DNA from: Bacillota bacterium
Lineage (GTDB): Bacteria > Bacillota_E > JAJZYS01 > JAJYTV01
Reading direction: 5' to 3'
Length of the DNA stretch: 64,000 nt
NCBI GenBank assembly: GCA_021845645.1
Contig: JAJZVM010000001.1
Span: 1 to 64,000 of the forward strand
The notes beneath the pieces were generated by a model. It saw only the letters and a program-made list of their open reading frames with translations. It had not been told where the DNA came from and did no database searches. Position 1 is the first letter of the stretch. Each line of letters begins with the position of its first letter. The translations under genes and the position numbers were made by a program. Shown piece after piece: positions 25,382 through 35,181 of this stretch.

Positions 25382-26662
25382 CTAGCGAGGCGACGCCGCC
25401 TCGAAGAGGTCGAAGAATCCCGGAAAGGACACCGACGCCGCGTCGGCACCCTCGACCTCGACGCCATGCAGGCAGCGCAGGCTGAGGAGCGCGCCCGCCA
25501 TGGCGATGCGGTGGTCTCCGAGACTGTCCACCACGCCGCCTCGCAGATGGTCTTGGCCCTCGATGCGGAACCCGTCCGGCAGTTCCTCGAACAGGCCCCC
25601 GACCGCTTCCGCCATGCGCCTGAGCGCAGCGATGCGGTCCGTCTCCTTGACGCGCAGCTCTGACGCGCCACGCACCGTCGTCACACCCCGGGCACAGAGC
25701 GCGAGGGCGGCGATCACAGGCAGCTCGTCGATCAAGGCGGGTATCTCGTCCCCCGAGATGTCCACGCCGACCAGCCCGTCGCCCCGCACCGTCACGTTAC
25801 CGCTCGGCTCGGGCAGCTCGCGCTGCACCCACAGCTCCACGTATGCACCCATGCGCCGCAGGACCTCGAGCAGTCCAGTGCGGCCCGGGTTCAGGCCGAC
25901 GCCGCGCACTGTGGCCTCGCCCGTCGGCGAGAGCGCCGCGGCCGCCAGCAGGAACGCGGCATGCGAGATGTCCCCCGGCACCTCGATGTGACCGGGGGAG
26001 ACGAGCGGCTGCCCGCCGCGGACGCGGATGGCGTCGGGCCCAAGCTCCATCTCCGCGCCGAACTGACGCAGCATGCGCTCCGTATGGTCTCGCGTCGGCC
26101 GCAGGTCCGAAAGCTGCGTCTCGCCATCCGCGTCGAGTGCCGCCAGCAGAACGGCAGACTTCACCTGCGCCGACGGCAGGGGCAGCGAGACGCTGCGCCC
26201 CTCGAGTCGCGCGGGCAGGATGGCGAGCGGAAGCAGGTCGCCCTGCCCGCGTCCCTCGATGCGCGCTCCGAGCTGGCGCAACGGCTCGACCACGCGTCGC
26301 ATCGGCCTGCTCCGCAGCGAGTCGTCGCCGGTCATGACGGCGAAGATGCCGGTTCCGGCCAGTAGCCCGGCGAGAAGGCGGACGAGCGTCCCCGCGTTCT
26401 CGCAGTCCAGGGGCCGCGCCGGCTCCTGGAGCCTCGCGGGCGGGCGCAGGCGAACGCGGTCGCCCTCCACCTCTGTGTCGGCGCCCAAGGCCCTGCAGAC
26501 CGCGAGCGTCGCGTCGGTGTCGCGCGCGCGCAGGGCGCCTGTGATCGTCGTCTCTCCTCTCGCCCGGGTGGCGATCAGGTAGGCGCGATGCGTCACGGAC
26601 TTGTCGCCCGGCACCGTACCCTCGAAGCGGAAGCAGGTGCGCGGCGCGAGCTTGCGCCTCAT
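25382..26662 (-). CDS. aroA: 3-phosphoshikimate 1-carboxyvinyltransferase (EPSP synthase)
   Basis: Sixth step of the shikimate pathway, target of glyphosate. 426 residues with PGDKSVTHRAYL, ENAGTLVRLLAG, LPSAQVKSAVLLAAL, RDHTERML, RVKETDRIAALR and LGDHRIAMA. RDHTE, SAQVK and the Arg-Leu after NAGT place it with the class II enzymes of Bacillus and Agrobacterium CP4; the active-site Gly of NAGT is kept, so I make no claim on tolerance. ATG 26662 overlaps the aroF stop by 4 nt. It is the last gene of the trp-aro run. Confidence 0.95.
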   Translation of the reverse strand: MRRKLAPRTCFRFEGTVPGDKSVTHRAYLIATRARGETTITGALRARDTDATLAVCRALGADTEVEGDRVRLRPPARLQEPARPLDCENAGTLVRLLAGLLAGTGIFAVMTGDDSLRSRPMRRVVEPLRQLGARIEGRGQGDLLPLAILPARLEGRSVSLPLPSAQVKSAVLLAALDADGETQLSDLRPTRDHTERMLRQFGAEMELGPDAIRVRGGQPLVSPGHIEVPGDISHAAFLLAAAALSPTGEATVRGVGLNPGRTGLLEVLRRMGAYVELWVQRELPEPSGNVTVRGDGLVGVDISGDEIPALIDELPVIAALALCARGVTTVRGASELRVKETDRIAALRRMAEAVGGLFEELPDGFRIEGQDHLRGGVVDSLGDHRIAMAGALLSLRCLHGVEVEGADAASVSFPGFFDLFEAASPR

Positions 26663-27684
26663 CTCGGCTGGCGCTGGGCAATCGCCGCGATGCGCACGAT
26701 GTCTTGCATCATGTCGGCGAACTGGTCGAAGCGCAGCTGCTGCTGGGCGTCCGACCGCGCGTGCGGCGGGTCCGGGTGCACCTCGACGATCAGGCCGTCG
26801 GCGCCGAGGGCGCACGCCGCGCGCCCGAGCGGGGCGACGAGCGCCGAGCGGCCCGCGGCCTGTGACGGATCGACGATGACCGGCAGGTGCGAGAGCTGCT
26901 GCGCGAGCGCGACCGCGGAGAGGTCCAGCGTAAAGCGCGTCCCGGGCTCGTAGGTGCGGATGCCGCGCTCGCAGAGCACCACCTGCGCGTTGCCCTCGGA
27001 CAGGACGTACTCGGCGGCCATCAGCCACTCCTCGATCGTCGCAGCCATGCCGCGCTTGAGCAGCACCGGCTTGTGGCTACGCCCGACCTCCTTGAGCAGC
27101 TCGAAGTTCTGCATGTTGCGGGCACCAATCTGGAACATGTCGGCGTACGGATCCATCGCCTCGAGATGGCGCGGGTCCAGAAGCTCCGTCACGATCGGCA
27201 GGCCGCTCGCCTCGCGTGCCACCGAAAGGAGGCGCAATCCCTCATCCTGCAGGCCCTGGAAGCTATAGGGGCTGGTGCGCGGCTTGAACGCACCCCCGCG
27301 CAGGGCGCTGGCCCCGGCTTCCCGCACGGCAACGGCCGTGCGCACGATCTGCTCCTCGTCCTCGACGCTGCAGGGTCCGGCGATGACGGTGAACGCATCG
27401 CCGCCGAACACGCAGTTCGGACCGATCTGCACGCGCGTGCGCGTCTGCTGGTGCACGCGGCTTGCCAGCTTGTAGGGAGCGCCCACCGGCACGACGCGTT
27501 CGACAGAGTCCAGGGCGAGCAGCGCCTGCATCACCTCGTCGCGGCCCGCGGCGCTGCCAACCACGCCCACCACGGTGCGCTCGAGTCCCTCGGAGACATG
27601 CGCCGTGAAGCCGAAGCCGCGGATGGCCGCGACGACCTCTTCCAACTGTCTCGGCGTCGCACCCGCCTTCATCACGACGACCAC
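26659..27684 (-). CDS. aroF: 3-deoxy-7-phosphoheptulonate (DAHP) synthase, type I beta with N-terminal regulatory domain
   Basis: Condenses PEP and erythrose 4-phosphate, the entry to aromatic synthesis. 341 residues: an N-terminal ferredoxin-like domain of about 70 residues (MVVVMKAGATPRQLEEVVAA), as in Thermotoga, then the barrel with VIAGPCSVED, RGGAFKPRTSPYSFQG, QIGARNMQNFELLKEVG, LLKRG and VIVDPSQAAG. The N-terminal domain mediates tyrosine or phenylalanine inhibition in relatives. GTG start with GGGGAG upstream, 30 nt after trpA. Confidence 0.94.
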   Translation of the reverse strand: MVVVMKAGATPRQLEEVVAAIRGFGFTAHVSEGLERTVVGVVGSAAGRDEVMQALLALDSVERVVPVGAPYKLASRVHQQTRTRVQIGPNCVFGGDAFTVIAGPCSVEDEEQIVRTAVAVREAGASALRGGAFKPRTSPYSFQGLQDEGLRLLSVAREASGLPIVTELLDPRHLEAMDPYADMFQIGARNMQNFELLKEVGRSHKPVLLKRGMAATIEEWLMAAEYVLSEGNAQVVLCERGIRTYEPGTRFTLDLSAVALAQQLSHLPVIVDPSQAAGRSALVAPLGRAACALGADGLIVEVHPDPPHARSDAQQQLRFDQFADMMQDIVRIAAIAQRQPR

Positions 27685-27714
27685 TTGCGAACCACTCCCC
27701 GTTTCCGTTTAAGA

Positions 27715-28503
27715 CTACCCCAGTTTGTCAAGCCCGGAGCGGATCGACCGCACCTTCCCGGCCACCGCATCCCTGCCGCCTTCCGCCAGGGCTGCGACGA
27801 GCGCCGATCCCACGATCACGCCGTCGAGGCCCCGACGGCGCCAGAGAGCGGCCTGATCGCCGTCTCCGATGCCGAAGCCGGCCAGAACAGGCGCATTCGT
27901 ATGGCGGCGCAGATGATCCACGACCGGCAGAATCGACGCCGACTGCTCCGCCCGCTGGCCTGTGACGCCGAGCAGCGCGACGGCATAGACGAAGCTGTCC
28001 GCTGCCCCCCCGATCGCCGCGAGCCTCGCCGCCTGCGTCGTCGGCGCCACGAACGGAACGAGCGAGATGCCGTGACGCCGGCAGGCCGCGCGCCAGGGGT
28101 CACTCTCCTCGAAGGCGAGGTCCGCCACGACCAGTGCGTCGACGCCGGCAGCCGCAAGCTCCTCCATCGTCGCGTCGAGCCCGTGACGCAGGATCGGGTT
28201 GCAGTAGCCGAGCAAGGCGATCGGCTTAGGTGAACTGCGCCGCACCGCACGCACCACCTCAAGCACCCCTGCCCTGCCCGTGTGCGGCAGGGCGCGCTGT
28301 GACGCCGCCTGGATCACCGGACCGTCCGCGACGGGATCGCTGAACGGCCAGCCGATCTCGAGGATGTCGGCGCCCGCCTCGCCAGCCGCCGCGATGGCAC
28401 CGGCGCTCTCCGCAAGCGTCGGGTCGCCGGCGCACAGATAGGCCATGAGAAGGCCGCGCCCCTCCTGACGCGCCGTGGCCAGCGTGCTCTTTAGACGGCT
28501 CAT
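27715..28503 (-). CDS. trpA: Tryptophan synthase alpha chain
   Basis: Splits indole-3-glycerol phosphate to indole and glyceraldehyde 3-phosphate. 262 residues. The catalytic Glu is in [22 protein letters not shown] and the Asp in the [13 protein letters not shown] strand; the phosphate loop is GFGIGD and VIVGSAL. Where most TrpA have ILEIGVPFSDP this one has Trp. It overlaps trpB by 4 nt (ATGA). Confidence 0.95.
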   Translation of the reverse strand: MSRLKSTLATARQEGRGLLMAYLCAGDPTLAESAGAIAAAGEAGADILEIGWPFSDPVADGPVIQAASQRALPHTGRAGVLEVVRAVRRSSPKPIALLGYCNPILRHGLDATMEELAAAGVDALVVADLAFEESDPWRAACRRHGISLVPFVAPTTQAARLAAIGGAADSFVYAVALLGVTGQRAEQSASILPVVDHLRRHTNAPVLAGFGIGDGDQAALWRRRGLDGVIVGSALVAALAEGGRDAVAGKVRSIRSGLDKLG

Positions 28504-29666
28504 ACGGCTCCCTCCCGGCGGCGGATCGCGTCCAGGTCCTTGTCGCCCCTGCCGGAGACGACGACGACGATCGCGTCGCCCGGCGCCGTCTCGCGCACGA
28601 CCTCGTCCAGCCGGGCAATGGCGTGCGCGCTTTCGAGCGCTGGAATGATGCCCTCGAGGCGCGACAGCAGGTGCAGGGCCTCGAGCGCCTCCCCGTCGCT
28701 GGCCGTCAGGTACGTTACGCGCCCGCTGTCCCGCCAGAAGGCGTGCTCCGGTCCGACGCCCGGGTAGTCCAGACCCGCCGAGATGGAGTAGGCCTCGCGC
28801 ACCTGCCCCTCCTCGTCCTGCAGGAGATAGCTGTAGGCGCCGTGCAACACGCCGGGAACGCCCCGGCTCAGCGTCGCCGCGTGCTCGGCGCTGTCGAGCC
28901 CGCTCCCCGCCGCCTCGACACCATAGAGCCGGATGGCGCGGTCCGCCAGCGGCGCCATGAGTCCCGCCGCGTTCGAGCCGCCGCCGACGCACGCGACGGC
29001 CGCCTGGGGCTCCCCGCCCAGGATCTCCCCGCACTGATCGAGGACTTCGCGCCCGATCACCGACTGCAGCTCGCGCACCATGAGCGGGAAGGGATGCGGA
29101 CCCACCACCGAACCGATCGCGTAGTGCGTGTCCTCCACGGTCGCCACCCACTCCCGCAAGGCGGCGTTCGTAGCGTCCTTCAGCGTGCCGGAGCCGCTCG
29201 CGACAGGGTGGACGCGCGCCCCCAGCAGCTCCATGCGGTAGACATTGAGCGCTTGGCGTTCGACGTCGACGCTGCCCATGAACACGTCGCACTGGAGGCC
29301 GAACAGCGCGGCCGCCGTCGCCGCGGCGACGCCGTGCTGGCCCGCGCCGGTCTCGGCGATCAGGCGCCGCTTGCCCATGCGCTTGCAGAGCAGCGCCTGG
29401 CCGAGCGTGTTGTTGATCTTGTGGGCACCGGTGTGCGCCAGGTCCTCCCTCTTCAGGAGGATCCGCCGGCCGAACCGGTCGCCAAGGCGCCGCGCTTCCG
29501 TCAGCGGTGTCGGCCGTCCCACATAGCGACCCAGCAGTTCCCCGAGCTCGGCCTGGAAGCCAGGATCCTCGCGGGCTTCGAGGAACGCCGACTCAAGTTC
29601 GCCCAGGGCGTGCATCAGCGTCTCCGGCACGTACTGGCCGCCGTAGTCTCCGAACCGTCCCCTCAC
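28500..29666 (-). CDS. trpB: Tryptophan synthase beta chain
   Basis: PLP enzyme that joins indole and serine. 388 residues with the PLP Lys in [24 protein letters not shown], the phosphate-binding GGGSNAAG, and [17 protein letters not shown] 29666 has AAGGAGG 8 nt upstream and overlaps trpF by 4 nt. Standard TrpB1 type, matching the adjacent trpA. Confidence 0.96.
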   Translation of the reverse strand: MRGRFGDYGGQYVPETLMHALGELESAFLEAREDPGFQAELGELLGRYVGRPTPLTEARRLGDRFGRRILLKREDLAHTGAHKINNTLGQALLCKRMGKRRLIAETGAGQHGVAAATAAALFGLQCDVFMGSVDVERQALNVYRMELLGARVHPVASGSGTLKDATNAALREWVATVEDTHYAIGSVVGPHPFPLMVRELQSVIGREVLDQCGEILGGEPQAAVACVGGGSNAAGLMAPLADRAIRLYGVEAAGSGLDSAEHAATLSRGVPGVLHGAYSYLLQDEEGQVREAYSISAGLDYPGVGPEHAFWRDSGRVTYLTASDGEALEALHLLSRLEGIIPALESAHAIARLDEVVRETAPGDAIVVVVSGRGDKDLDAIRRREGAV

Positions 29667-30262
29667 CGCCCCGCCTCCTTCGCCCTGTGCACGAAGCTCG
29701 CAATCCGCTCCGGATCCTGCCTGCCGTCCCTCTCCACACCCGAGGCGACATCGACGCCGAACGGTCTGACGGCCATGATGGCCTCCTCCACGTTGTCCGG
29801 ATTGAGTCCACCGGCCAGCACCACGGGTTGCCGGGCGGCGATGCGCCGCGCCGCCGCCCGGCCGACAAGGAGGCCGCTGCCGCCGTACGCCCCCGCATGG
29901 CGCCTGTCGAGATGCAGGAAGTCGCCGCGCGGCAGGCGCCCCGGCGGCAGGCGGTCGGCTTCGCCAAGATAGACCGTGCGCAGGATCTGCGGCGCGATCC
30001 TGCCTGGCGGCAGCCGACCGCTGACCTGCAGCATGTCGATTCTCATGCACTCCTCGATCTGACGGAGCTGCGCGAGGCTCGGCGACCGCACGACGGCGAC
30101 CACCGCCACTCCCCTCGGCACCCGCAGGGCGAGTTCATGGGCGAGCTCGGGTGTCACGCGCCGCCTGCTCTCCGCGAAGATGAACCCGACCGCGTCCGCC
30201 CCCGCCGCGACTGCCGCCTCGACACCTTCCGGCGTGCGGCAGCCGCAGATCTTAACCCACAT
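29663..30262 (-). CDS. trpF: Phosphoribosylanthranilate isomerase
   Basis: 199-residue TIM barrel. The catalytic Cys is in [10 protein letters not shown] and the catalytic Asp in [20 protein letters not shown] is the phosphate-binding part. The usual VQLHG strand reads MLQVSGR, a variation. ATG 30262 lies inside the end of trpC (11-nt overlap). Confidence 0.93.
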   Translation of the reverse strand: MWVKICGCRTPEGVEAAVAAGADAVGFIFAESRRRVTPELAHELALRVPRGVAVVAVVRSPSLAQLRQIEECMRIDMLQVSGRLPPGRIAPQILRTVYLGEADRLPPGRLPRGDFLHLDRRHAGAYGGSGLLVGRAAARRIAARQPVVLAGGLNPDNVEEAIMAVRPFGVDVASGVERDGRQDPERIASFVHRAKEAGR

Positions 30263-31007
30263 GAGCCCGCTGGCTGCTCCAGGCGTCGAGCAGCGCTCCG
30301 CCCTGCACCAACAGGGCCTCACCGATCAGCACCGCCTGCGCACCGGCGCGCTCCGCCGCCTCGATCGCGTCGAGGGTCCGGTAGCCGCTCTCGGCGACCA
30401 GCGTCACGCCCGGGCCCGCCTTGGGCGCGAGATGGAGCACGACACCGAGATCGCAGGCAAGGCTCGCAAGGTCCCGGTTGTTGATGCCGACGAGTCCGGC
30501 CCCTGCCGACAGAGCCGCCTGCAGCTCCACCTCGCCATGCACCTCGACGAGCGGTCTGAGTCCGGTCGCCTCGGCCTTGCGGATGAACGCGGGGAGCTCC
30601 CTGCCGAGCACCGCGGCGATCAGCAGAACCGCGTCGGCTCCATAGGCGAATGCCTCGTCGATCTGGCCGGGATGGCTTACGAACCCCTTGTAGAGCAAGG
30701 GTAGCCGGGTGCCGGCGCGTGCCGCCAGCAGATCGTCGAGACTCCCCGAGAAGCCCTCCTCGGCCACCAGGATCGAGACGGCCGAGGCGCCCGCCGCCTC
30801 GTAGCGCCGCAGCACTGCGTCGAGATGCGCCGCCGGGAAGGCGCCATGGCTCGGGGAGCTGCGCTTGTACTCGGCGATGAGCCGGATGTGGGGGTCCACT
30901 CCGTCCAGGAACGGGCGCACGGGGCCCGCCCTGCCCGGCAGGGGCCTCTGGCGGCGCGCGAGGAAGGCCTTGTGCTCGGCCTCGGTCAGTCGCTCGAGAA
31001 GATTCAT
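30252..31007 (-). CDS. trpC: Indole-3-glycerol phosphate synthase
   Basis: 251-residue barrel with LIAEYKRSSPSHG (substrate Lys), ILVAEEGFSGSLDDL, LLYKGFV (catalytic Lys), LVEVHGEVELQ, GINNRDL and VAESGYRT. All catalytic segments are present. ATG 31007 has GGGAGATGG upstream and overlaps the trpD stop by 4 nt. Confidence 0.95.
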   Translation of the reverse strand: MNLLERLTEAEHKAFLARRQRPLPGRAGPVRPFLDGVDPHIRLIAEYKRSSPSHGAFPAAHLDAVLRRYEAAGASAVSILVAEEGFSGSLDDLLAARAGTRLPLLYKGFVSHPGQIDEAFAYGADAVLLIAAVLGRELPAFIRKAEATGLRPLVEVHGEVELQAALSAGAGLVGINNRDLASLACDLGVVLHLAPKAGPGVTLVAESGYRTLDAIEAAERAGAQAVLIGEALLVQGGALLDAWSSQRAHVG

Positions 31008-32026
31008 CCGACCATCTCCCGGCGGCCGAAGGCCGCAAGCTGCGCGAGGTGCTGGGCTCCGGCCCCGCTGTCGATCGCGTCCTCGGCCAGGAGCAGGGCC
31101 TCCGCGAGGTCCCGGGCGCGACCTCCGACGTAGATGGCGGCGGCCGCGTTCAGCGCGACGACGTCGCGCTGCGGGCCGCGCTCCCCGGCCAGGACCGCCT
31201 GCGTGATCCTGGCGTTCTCGCCGGCATCGCCGCCTGCGAGCGCCCCGATGGGCGCCGCGGCGAGTCCCAGTTCCCGCGCGTCGAGGGTCATCTCGCGCAA
31301 CGTGCCGTCCTTGAGCTCGCACAGGAGGTTCTCCCCGGCGAGTGTCAGCTCGTCGGCGCCGCCGGCTCCGTGCAGCACCAGCGCGTGCTCGCTGCCGAGG
31401 TCGCGCAGAGCCTCGGCCACCAGGCGCACGTGCTCGGGACGGGCGACGCCGATCACCTGTCGACGCACGCCGGCCGGGTTCGCCAGGGGGCCGAGCAGGT
31501 TGAAGACGGTCCGGACGCCGAGTTCCTTGCGCGGGCCCGCTGCGTGCCGCAAGGCACCGTGGAGCAGTGGGGCGTAGAGAAAACCGATGCCGATCTCGTC
31601 GACGGCCCGGCCGGTCGCGGCAGGCGGCAGGTCGAGCGCGATGCCCAGCGCCTCGAGCACCTCCGCCGAGCCGCAGCGGCTGGAGGCGGCCCGATTGCCG
31701 TGTTTGGCCACCGCGCATCCCGCCCCGGCCGCCACGAAGGCCGCCGTCGTCGAGATGTTGAAGGTGGAAAGGCCGTCGCCGCCGGTCCCGCAATTGTCAA
31801 TCGCGTCCTGGCGCCCCACCGGTACCGGCGTCGCGTGCCGGCGCATGGCGCGGGCACAGCCGGCGAGCTCCTCCGACGTCTCGCCGCGGAACGCCAGCGC
31901 GATGGCAAATCCCGCGATCTGCGCGGGCGTCGCCTGTCCCTCCATGATCTCGTCGATCGCCGCCTCGGCCTCCGCGGCCTGCAGCTGCCCGCCGCGCAGG
32001 ATGGTGGCGATGGCCTCCTTGATCAT
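31004..32026 (-). CDS. trpD: Anthranilate phosphoribosyltransferase
   Basis: 340 residues. The PRPP loop DNCGTGGDGLSTFNIST, VAKHGNRAASSRCGSAEVLEALG, FLYAPLLHGALRHA and FNLLGPLANPA are all present. Starts at ATG 32026 with GGGAGGTG upstream; overlaps trpG by 4 nt. Confidence 0.96.
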   Translation of the reverse strand: MIKEAIATILRGGQLQAAEAEAAIDEIMEGQATPAQIAGFAIALAFRGETSEELAGCARAMRRHATPVPVGRQDAIDNCGTGGDGLSTFNISTTAAFVAAGAGCAVAKHGNRAASSRCGSAEVLEALGIALDLPPAATGRAVDEIGIGFLYAPLLHGALRHAAGPRKELGVRTVFNLLGPLANPAGVRRQVIGVARPEHVRLVAEALRDLGSEHALVLHGAGGADELTLAGENLLCELKDGTLREMTLDARELGLAAAPIGALAGGDAGENARITQAVLAGERGPQRDVVALNAAAAIYVGGRARDLAEALLLAEDAIDSGAGAQHLAQLAAFGRREMVG

Positions 32027-32586
32027 TCCCCGCACCTCCCCAGGAAGTTCTCCATGAGCCGCGGCCCCGCGAGCGTCGCGACGGACTCGGGATGGAACTG
32101 CACGCCCTCGGCCAAGCCGTCTGGAGAGCGGATCCCCATCACCGTGCCGTCGTCGCCCGTCGCGCTGATGCGCCACGGCGGGCGCACCGTCTCCCGGGCA
32201 ATCGCGAGCGAGTGGTAGCGCGTCGCGGCGAAGTCCTGCGCAAGGCCATGGAAGATGCCTTCGCCGTCGTGGCGGATGTGTGACGTCTTGCCGTGCACCG
32301 GTACGCTCCGCCGCACATCGCAGCCTGCGACGAGGCCGAGGAGCTGGTGACCGAGGCAGACTCCCAGGATCGGCTTGCGTCCCAGCACCTGAGGCAGCAG
32401 CTGCGGCAGAAGGCCGGTCCCTTCGGGACGGCCCGGTCCCGGCGAGATGACGATGCCACTCGCCTGCAGCAGAAGCCGCGGCAGCTCCTGGGCGTCGTTG
32501 CGCACCACCCGGACCTCGGTCACGGGGCTGAGCATCTGCACGAGGTTGTAGGTGAAGGAGTCGTAGTTGTCGACGACCAGGATCAT
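32023..32586 (-). CDS. trpG: Anthranilate synthase, glutamine amidotransferase component
   Basis: 187-residue class I amidotransferase. The opening VVDNYDSFTYNLVQ, nucleophile in GVCLGHQ, HGKTS and the His/Glu pair in GVQFHPESV are complete. It supplies ammonia to TrpE. Relatives serve p-aminobenzoate synthase as well, and since no separate pabA is seen here it may be shared; that is inference. Overlaps trpE by 4 nt. Confidence 0.94.
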   Translation of the reverse strand: MILVVDNYDSFTYNLVQMLSPVTEVRVVRNDAQELPRLLLQASGIVISPGPGRPEGTGLLPQLLPQVLGRKPILGVCLGHQLLGLVAGCDVRRSVPVHGKTSHIRHDGEGIFHGLAQDFAATRYHSLAIARETVRPPWRISATGDDGTVMGIRSPDGLAEGVQFHPESVATLAGPRLMENFLGRCGE

Positions 32587-34007
32587 GCCCCTGCACCTCC
32601 CGCGAGCTCGAGGGCCTGCCTGAGGGCTGCGAGCTTGTGCTGGCACTCCTCGTGCTCCCGCACGGGATCGGAATCCTGTACGATGCCCGCCCCGGACTGC
32701 AGGTAGGCGATGTCTCCCACCTGGACGATCGAGCGGATGGCGATGGCGAAGTCGAGGTTGCCGTCTGCCGAGATGTAGCCCGCCGCACCGCCGTACGGTC
32801 CGCGGGCCACCGGTTCGAGCGCGTCGATGAGCTGCATGGCCCGGATCTTCGGCGCCCCCGTGAGCGTGCCGGCGGGAAACGCGGCGGCCAGGGCGTCGAG
32901 GCTGGAGAGGCCGTCGGCGAGCTCGCCCTCGACGTCAGACACCAGATGGAGCACCCTCAGGTACTCCTCCACGGCAAAGCTCCGCCGCACCGTGACGCTG
33001 CCGGGTACGGCGACGCGGCCGACGTCGTTGCGGCCGAGGTCGAGGAGCATGAGGTGCTCTGCGCGCTCCTTCGGGTCGGAGGCGAGCTCGCTCGCCACAG
33101 CCGCCACATGCTCGGGCCGGGCCGGACGCGGCCTCGTGCCGGCGATCGGCCGGATCGTCACCCGGCGGCCGTCCACGCGCACAAGCGTCTCGGGAGAGCT
33201 GCCGTAGAAGGCGAAGCCTGGCAGGCGCAGATGGAACATGTAGGGTGAGGGGTCGATGGCGCGCAAGGCCCGGTAGACCGCCAGGGACGACGCACCGGTG
33301 CGGTAGGCGAGACGCTGCGACAACACCAGTTGGAACACGTCGCCGGCCGCGATCGCCTCTTTGGCCAGCTTGACACGCTCCACGTACTGGTCGGGAGTCA
33401 GAGACCGCGCCAGGAGCTCCGGCTGGCTGGCCGGGCGCGGGGGCATCCGGCGGCCGCGCCGGATGAGGCGCTCCATCTGGTCGAGCCGCGCCTGGGCCTC
33501 CTCCGGGTGATCGCCGTCGTCCGCGACGACGAGATGCGCCAGCCGCGTCACGTGGTCGTAGGCGACGATCTGGCGTGGAACGACGAAGTGCAGCGAGGGC
33601 AGGCCGCGGTCATCCTCGGGGGCCTCGCCGAGCCGCTCGAACTCGCGCGCCACATCGTAGCCGATGTAGCCGACGGCGCCGCCGAAGAAGGGCGGCAGGT
33701 CGTCACTCGGGCGCGGGCTCTCTACGCACTCGGCGAGCCGCCGCAGTTCCGCGAATGCGGAGGCGCGACGGCGTTCTGTCCGACCGTCCCGCTCCAGGCG
33801 TATGAGCCCGTTCCTGGCCTGCAGGCGGTAGAGCGGCTCCCAGCCGATGTAGGAGTAGCGCCCGACGCTCTGCCTGGTCGGGGCGCTCTCGAGCAGAAAG
33901 GCCCCGGGGCGCCCTGCGACAGCCTGATAGATGCCGATCGGCGTCTGCATATCCGACAGCACGGTGCGATGACGATAGACGACGCCTCGACGCTCCGCCA
34001 CGACCAC
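32583..34007 (-). CDS. trpE: Anthranilate synthase component I
   Basis: Chorismate to anthranilate, the first committed step to tryptophan. 474 residues; the chorismate-binding domain fills the C-terminal two thirds (AGDVFQLVLSQRL, FYGSSPETLVRV, PIAGTRPRP, LLDLGRNDVGRV, FPAGTLTGAPKIRAMQ, SGAGIVQDSDP). GTG 34007 is chosen because GGGGGAG is 8 nt upstream; GTG 34016 overlaps that site and GTG 34001 is further off. It is the first gene after the T-box leader. Confidence 0.94.
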   Translation of the reverse strand: MVVAERRGVVYRHRTVLSDMQTPIGIYQAVAGRPGAFLLESAPTRQSVGRYSYIGWEPLYRLQARNGLIRLERDGRTERRRASAFAELRRLAECVESPRPSDDLPPFFGGAVGYIGYDVAREFERLGEAPEDDRGLPSLHFVVPRQIVAYDHVTRLAHLVVADDGDHPEEAQARLDQMERLIRRGRRMPPRPASQPELLARSLTPDQYVERVKLAKEAIAAGDVFQLVLSQRLAYRTGASSLAVYRALRAIDPSPYMFHLRLPGFAFYGSSPETLVRVDGRRVTIRPIAGTRPRPARPEHVAAVASELASDPKERAEHLMLLDLGRNDVGRVAVPGSVTVRRSFAVEEYLRVLHLVSDVEGELADGLSSLDALAAAFPAGTLTGAPKIRAMQLIDALEPVARGPYGGAAGYISADGNLDFAIAIRSIVQVGDIAYLQSGAGIVQDSDPVREHEECQHKLAALRQALELAGGAGA

Positions 34008-34029
34008 GACATCCACTCCCCCAGCAACA

Positions 34030-34312
34030 ACAAAAAGCCTCCGTCCGATCGGGACGGAAGCGTACTTCCGCGGTGCCACCCCAATTGGCCGAGGCCCACT
34101 CTGCCGGTACGGGACCGAGGTCCGATACCGCCCTCCGGATAACGGGGAGGTCCCGGCGGAGCCTACTCGGCCCAAAGGCCATTCGGTCCGCAGCTTGCAG
34201 GCCCATTCCTCAGCTTCACGCTGGCCGGATTCGCACCAGTGCCGGCTCTCTTCGCAGCGTTTTGCCAGTACTCCGCCCACGCATCGCTCTGCGCTATTGC
34301 GCTCATCCTACG
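34030..34312 (-). promoter_or_regulatory. T-box leader (tryptophan specifier) of the trp-aro operon
   Basis: RNA element that senses uncharged tRNA. Reading on the minus strand: AGTA near 34268, then AGAGAGCCGGC and GGTGCGAATCCGGC (stem I apex with the GGTG loop), a specifier-loop context GAATGGGCC with UGG (34203-34205, tryptophan), and the T-box proper GGGGTGGCACCGCGG (34068-34082), whose GGTGGCACCGCGG core is the conserved tRNA acceptor-end binding bulge. It ends in a terminator. When tRNA-Trp is uncharged the antiterminator forms and trpEGDCFBA (and probably aroF-aroA) is expressed. Confidence 0.93.
34032..34060 (-). terminator. Attenuator terminator of the T-box
   Basis: CTTCCGTCC pairs with GGACGGAG over a short loop and is followed by GCTTTTTG on the minus strand, 25 nt before the trpE start. 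It competes with the antiterminator that includes the T-box sequence. Confidence 0.88.
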
Positions 34313-34398
34313 CCGCCGGGGGAACCGTGTCAACAGGAGGGTCGGTCATTCGGCGTGAGGATGGCGTGCGAGCGCCGCGGTCCAGCGCCACCGAGAGA

Positions 34399-35181
34399 TC
34401 AGCCGGGCAGCACAAGCGGCCGTCCGCTCCCGGGGTGGCGCTCCACCCTGAGCGGCGTGCGAAAGACGTCGCTGAGCGTCTCGGACGTGAGCACGTCTTT
34501 GGCCTCGCCCGCGGCTGCCAGTCGCCCGTCCGCGAGGAGCGCAACCCTGTCGGCGTAGAGTCCCGCAAGCATCAGGTCGTGCAGCACGATCAGCACCGTG
34601 CGACCATGCTCTGCGAGCATGCTGAGGATCTCGAGGATCTCGCGGCGGAACGCCGGATCGAGATGCGCGGTGGGCTCGTCGAGCAACAGATGGTCCGCCC
34701 CCTGCGCGAGTGCCGTGGCGATCATGGCCCTGGCCTGCTCGCCCCCCGAAATCTGAGAGAGCCGTCTCCCGCGCAGGTTTTCGACATCCAGGGCCTGAAG
34801 CGCCTCACCGACCGCCGCCTCGTCCTCCGCGGACAGGGGCTTCAGCAGCAGCCGGTCGACCGCCCGCAGCCGGTGCAGGCGGCCCAACGTGACGAGGTCC
34901 TCGACGGTCAGGTCGAAGGTCTGCCCCATGGCCTGCGGCACCACGGCGATCCGCCGTGCCCGCTCGGGGGGGCGCAGGCCCGCAATCGGCAGGCCGTCGA
35001 GTTCGACGCGCCCTGCCTGCGGCTGCAGCCGCCCGGCCATGAGGTGCAGCAAGGTGCTCTTGCCGGCGCCGTTCGGGCCGCAGAGCGCCGTCAGGCCCTG
35101 ACCCTCGATGCCCAGGCTGACACCTTGCAGCACAGGCCGCGGCCCATAGCGGAAACGCACGTCACAGGCCCTGATCGTCAT
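34399..35181 (-). CDS. btuD: Cobalamin (or siderophore) ABC transporter ATP-binding protein
   Basis: 260 residues with Walker A GPNGAGKST, Q-loop VVPQAMGQ, signature ISGGEQARA, Walker B HLLLDEPTAHLD and the switch His in VLHDLML. BtuD/FecE type. It follows the permease gene (4-nt overlap) under a cobalamin riboswitch, which is the reason for calling B12 rather than iron. Confidence 0.9.
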   Translation of the reverse strand: MTIRACDVRFRYGPRPVLQGVSLGIEGQGLTALCGPNGAGKSTLLHLMAGRLQPQAGRVELDGLPIAGLRPPERARRIAVVPQAMGQTFDLTVEDLVTLGRLHRLRAVDRLLLKPLSAEDEAAVGEALQALDVENLRGRRLSQISGGEQARAMIATALAQGADHLLLDEPTAHLDPAFRREILEILSMLAEHGRTVLIVLHDLMLAGLYADRVALLADGRLAAAGEAKDVLTSETLSDVFRTPLRVERHPGSGRPLVLPG

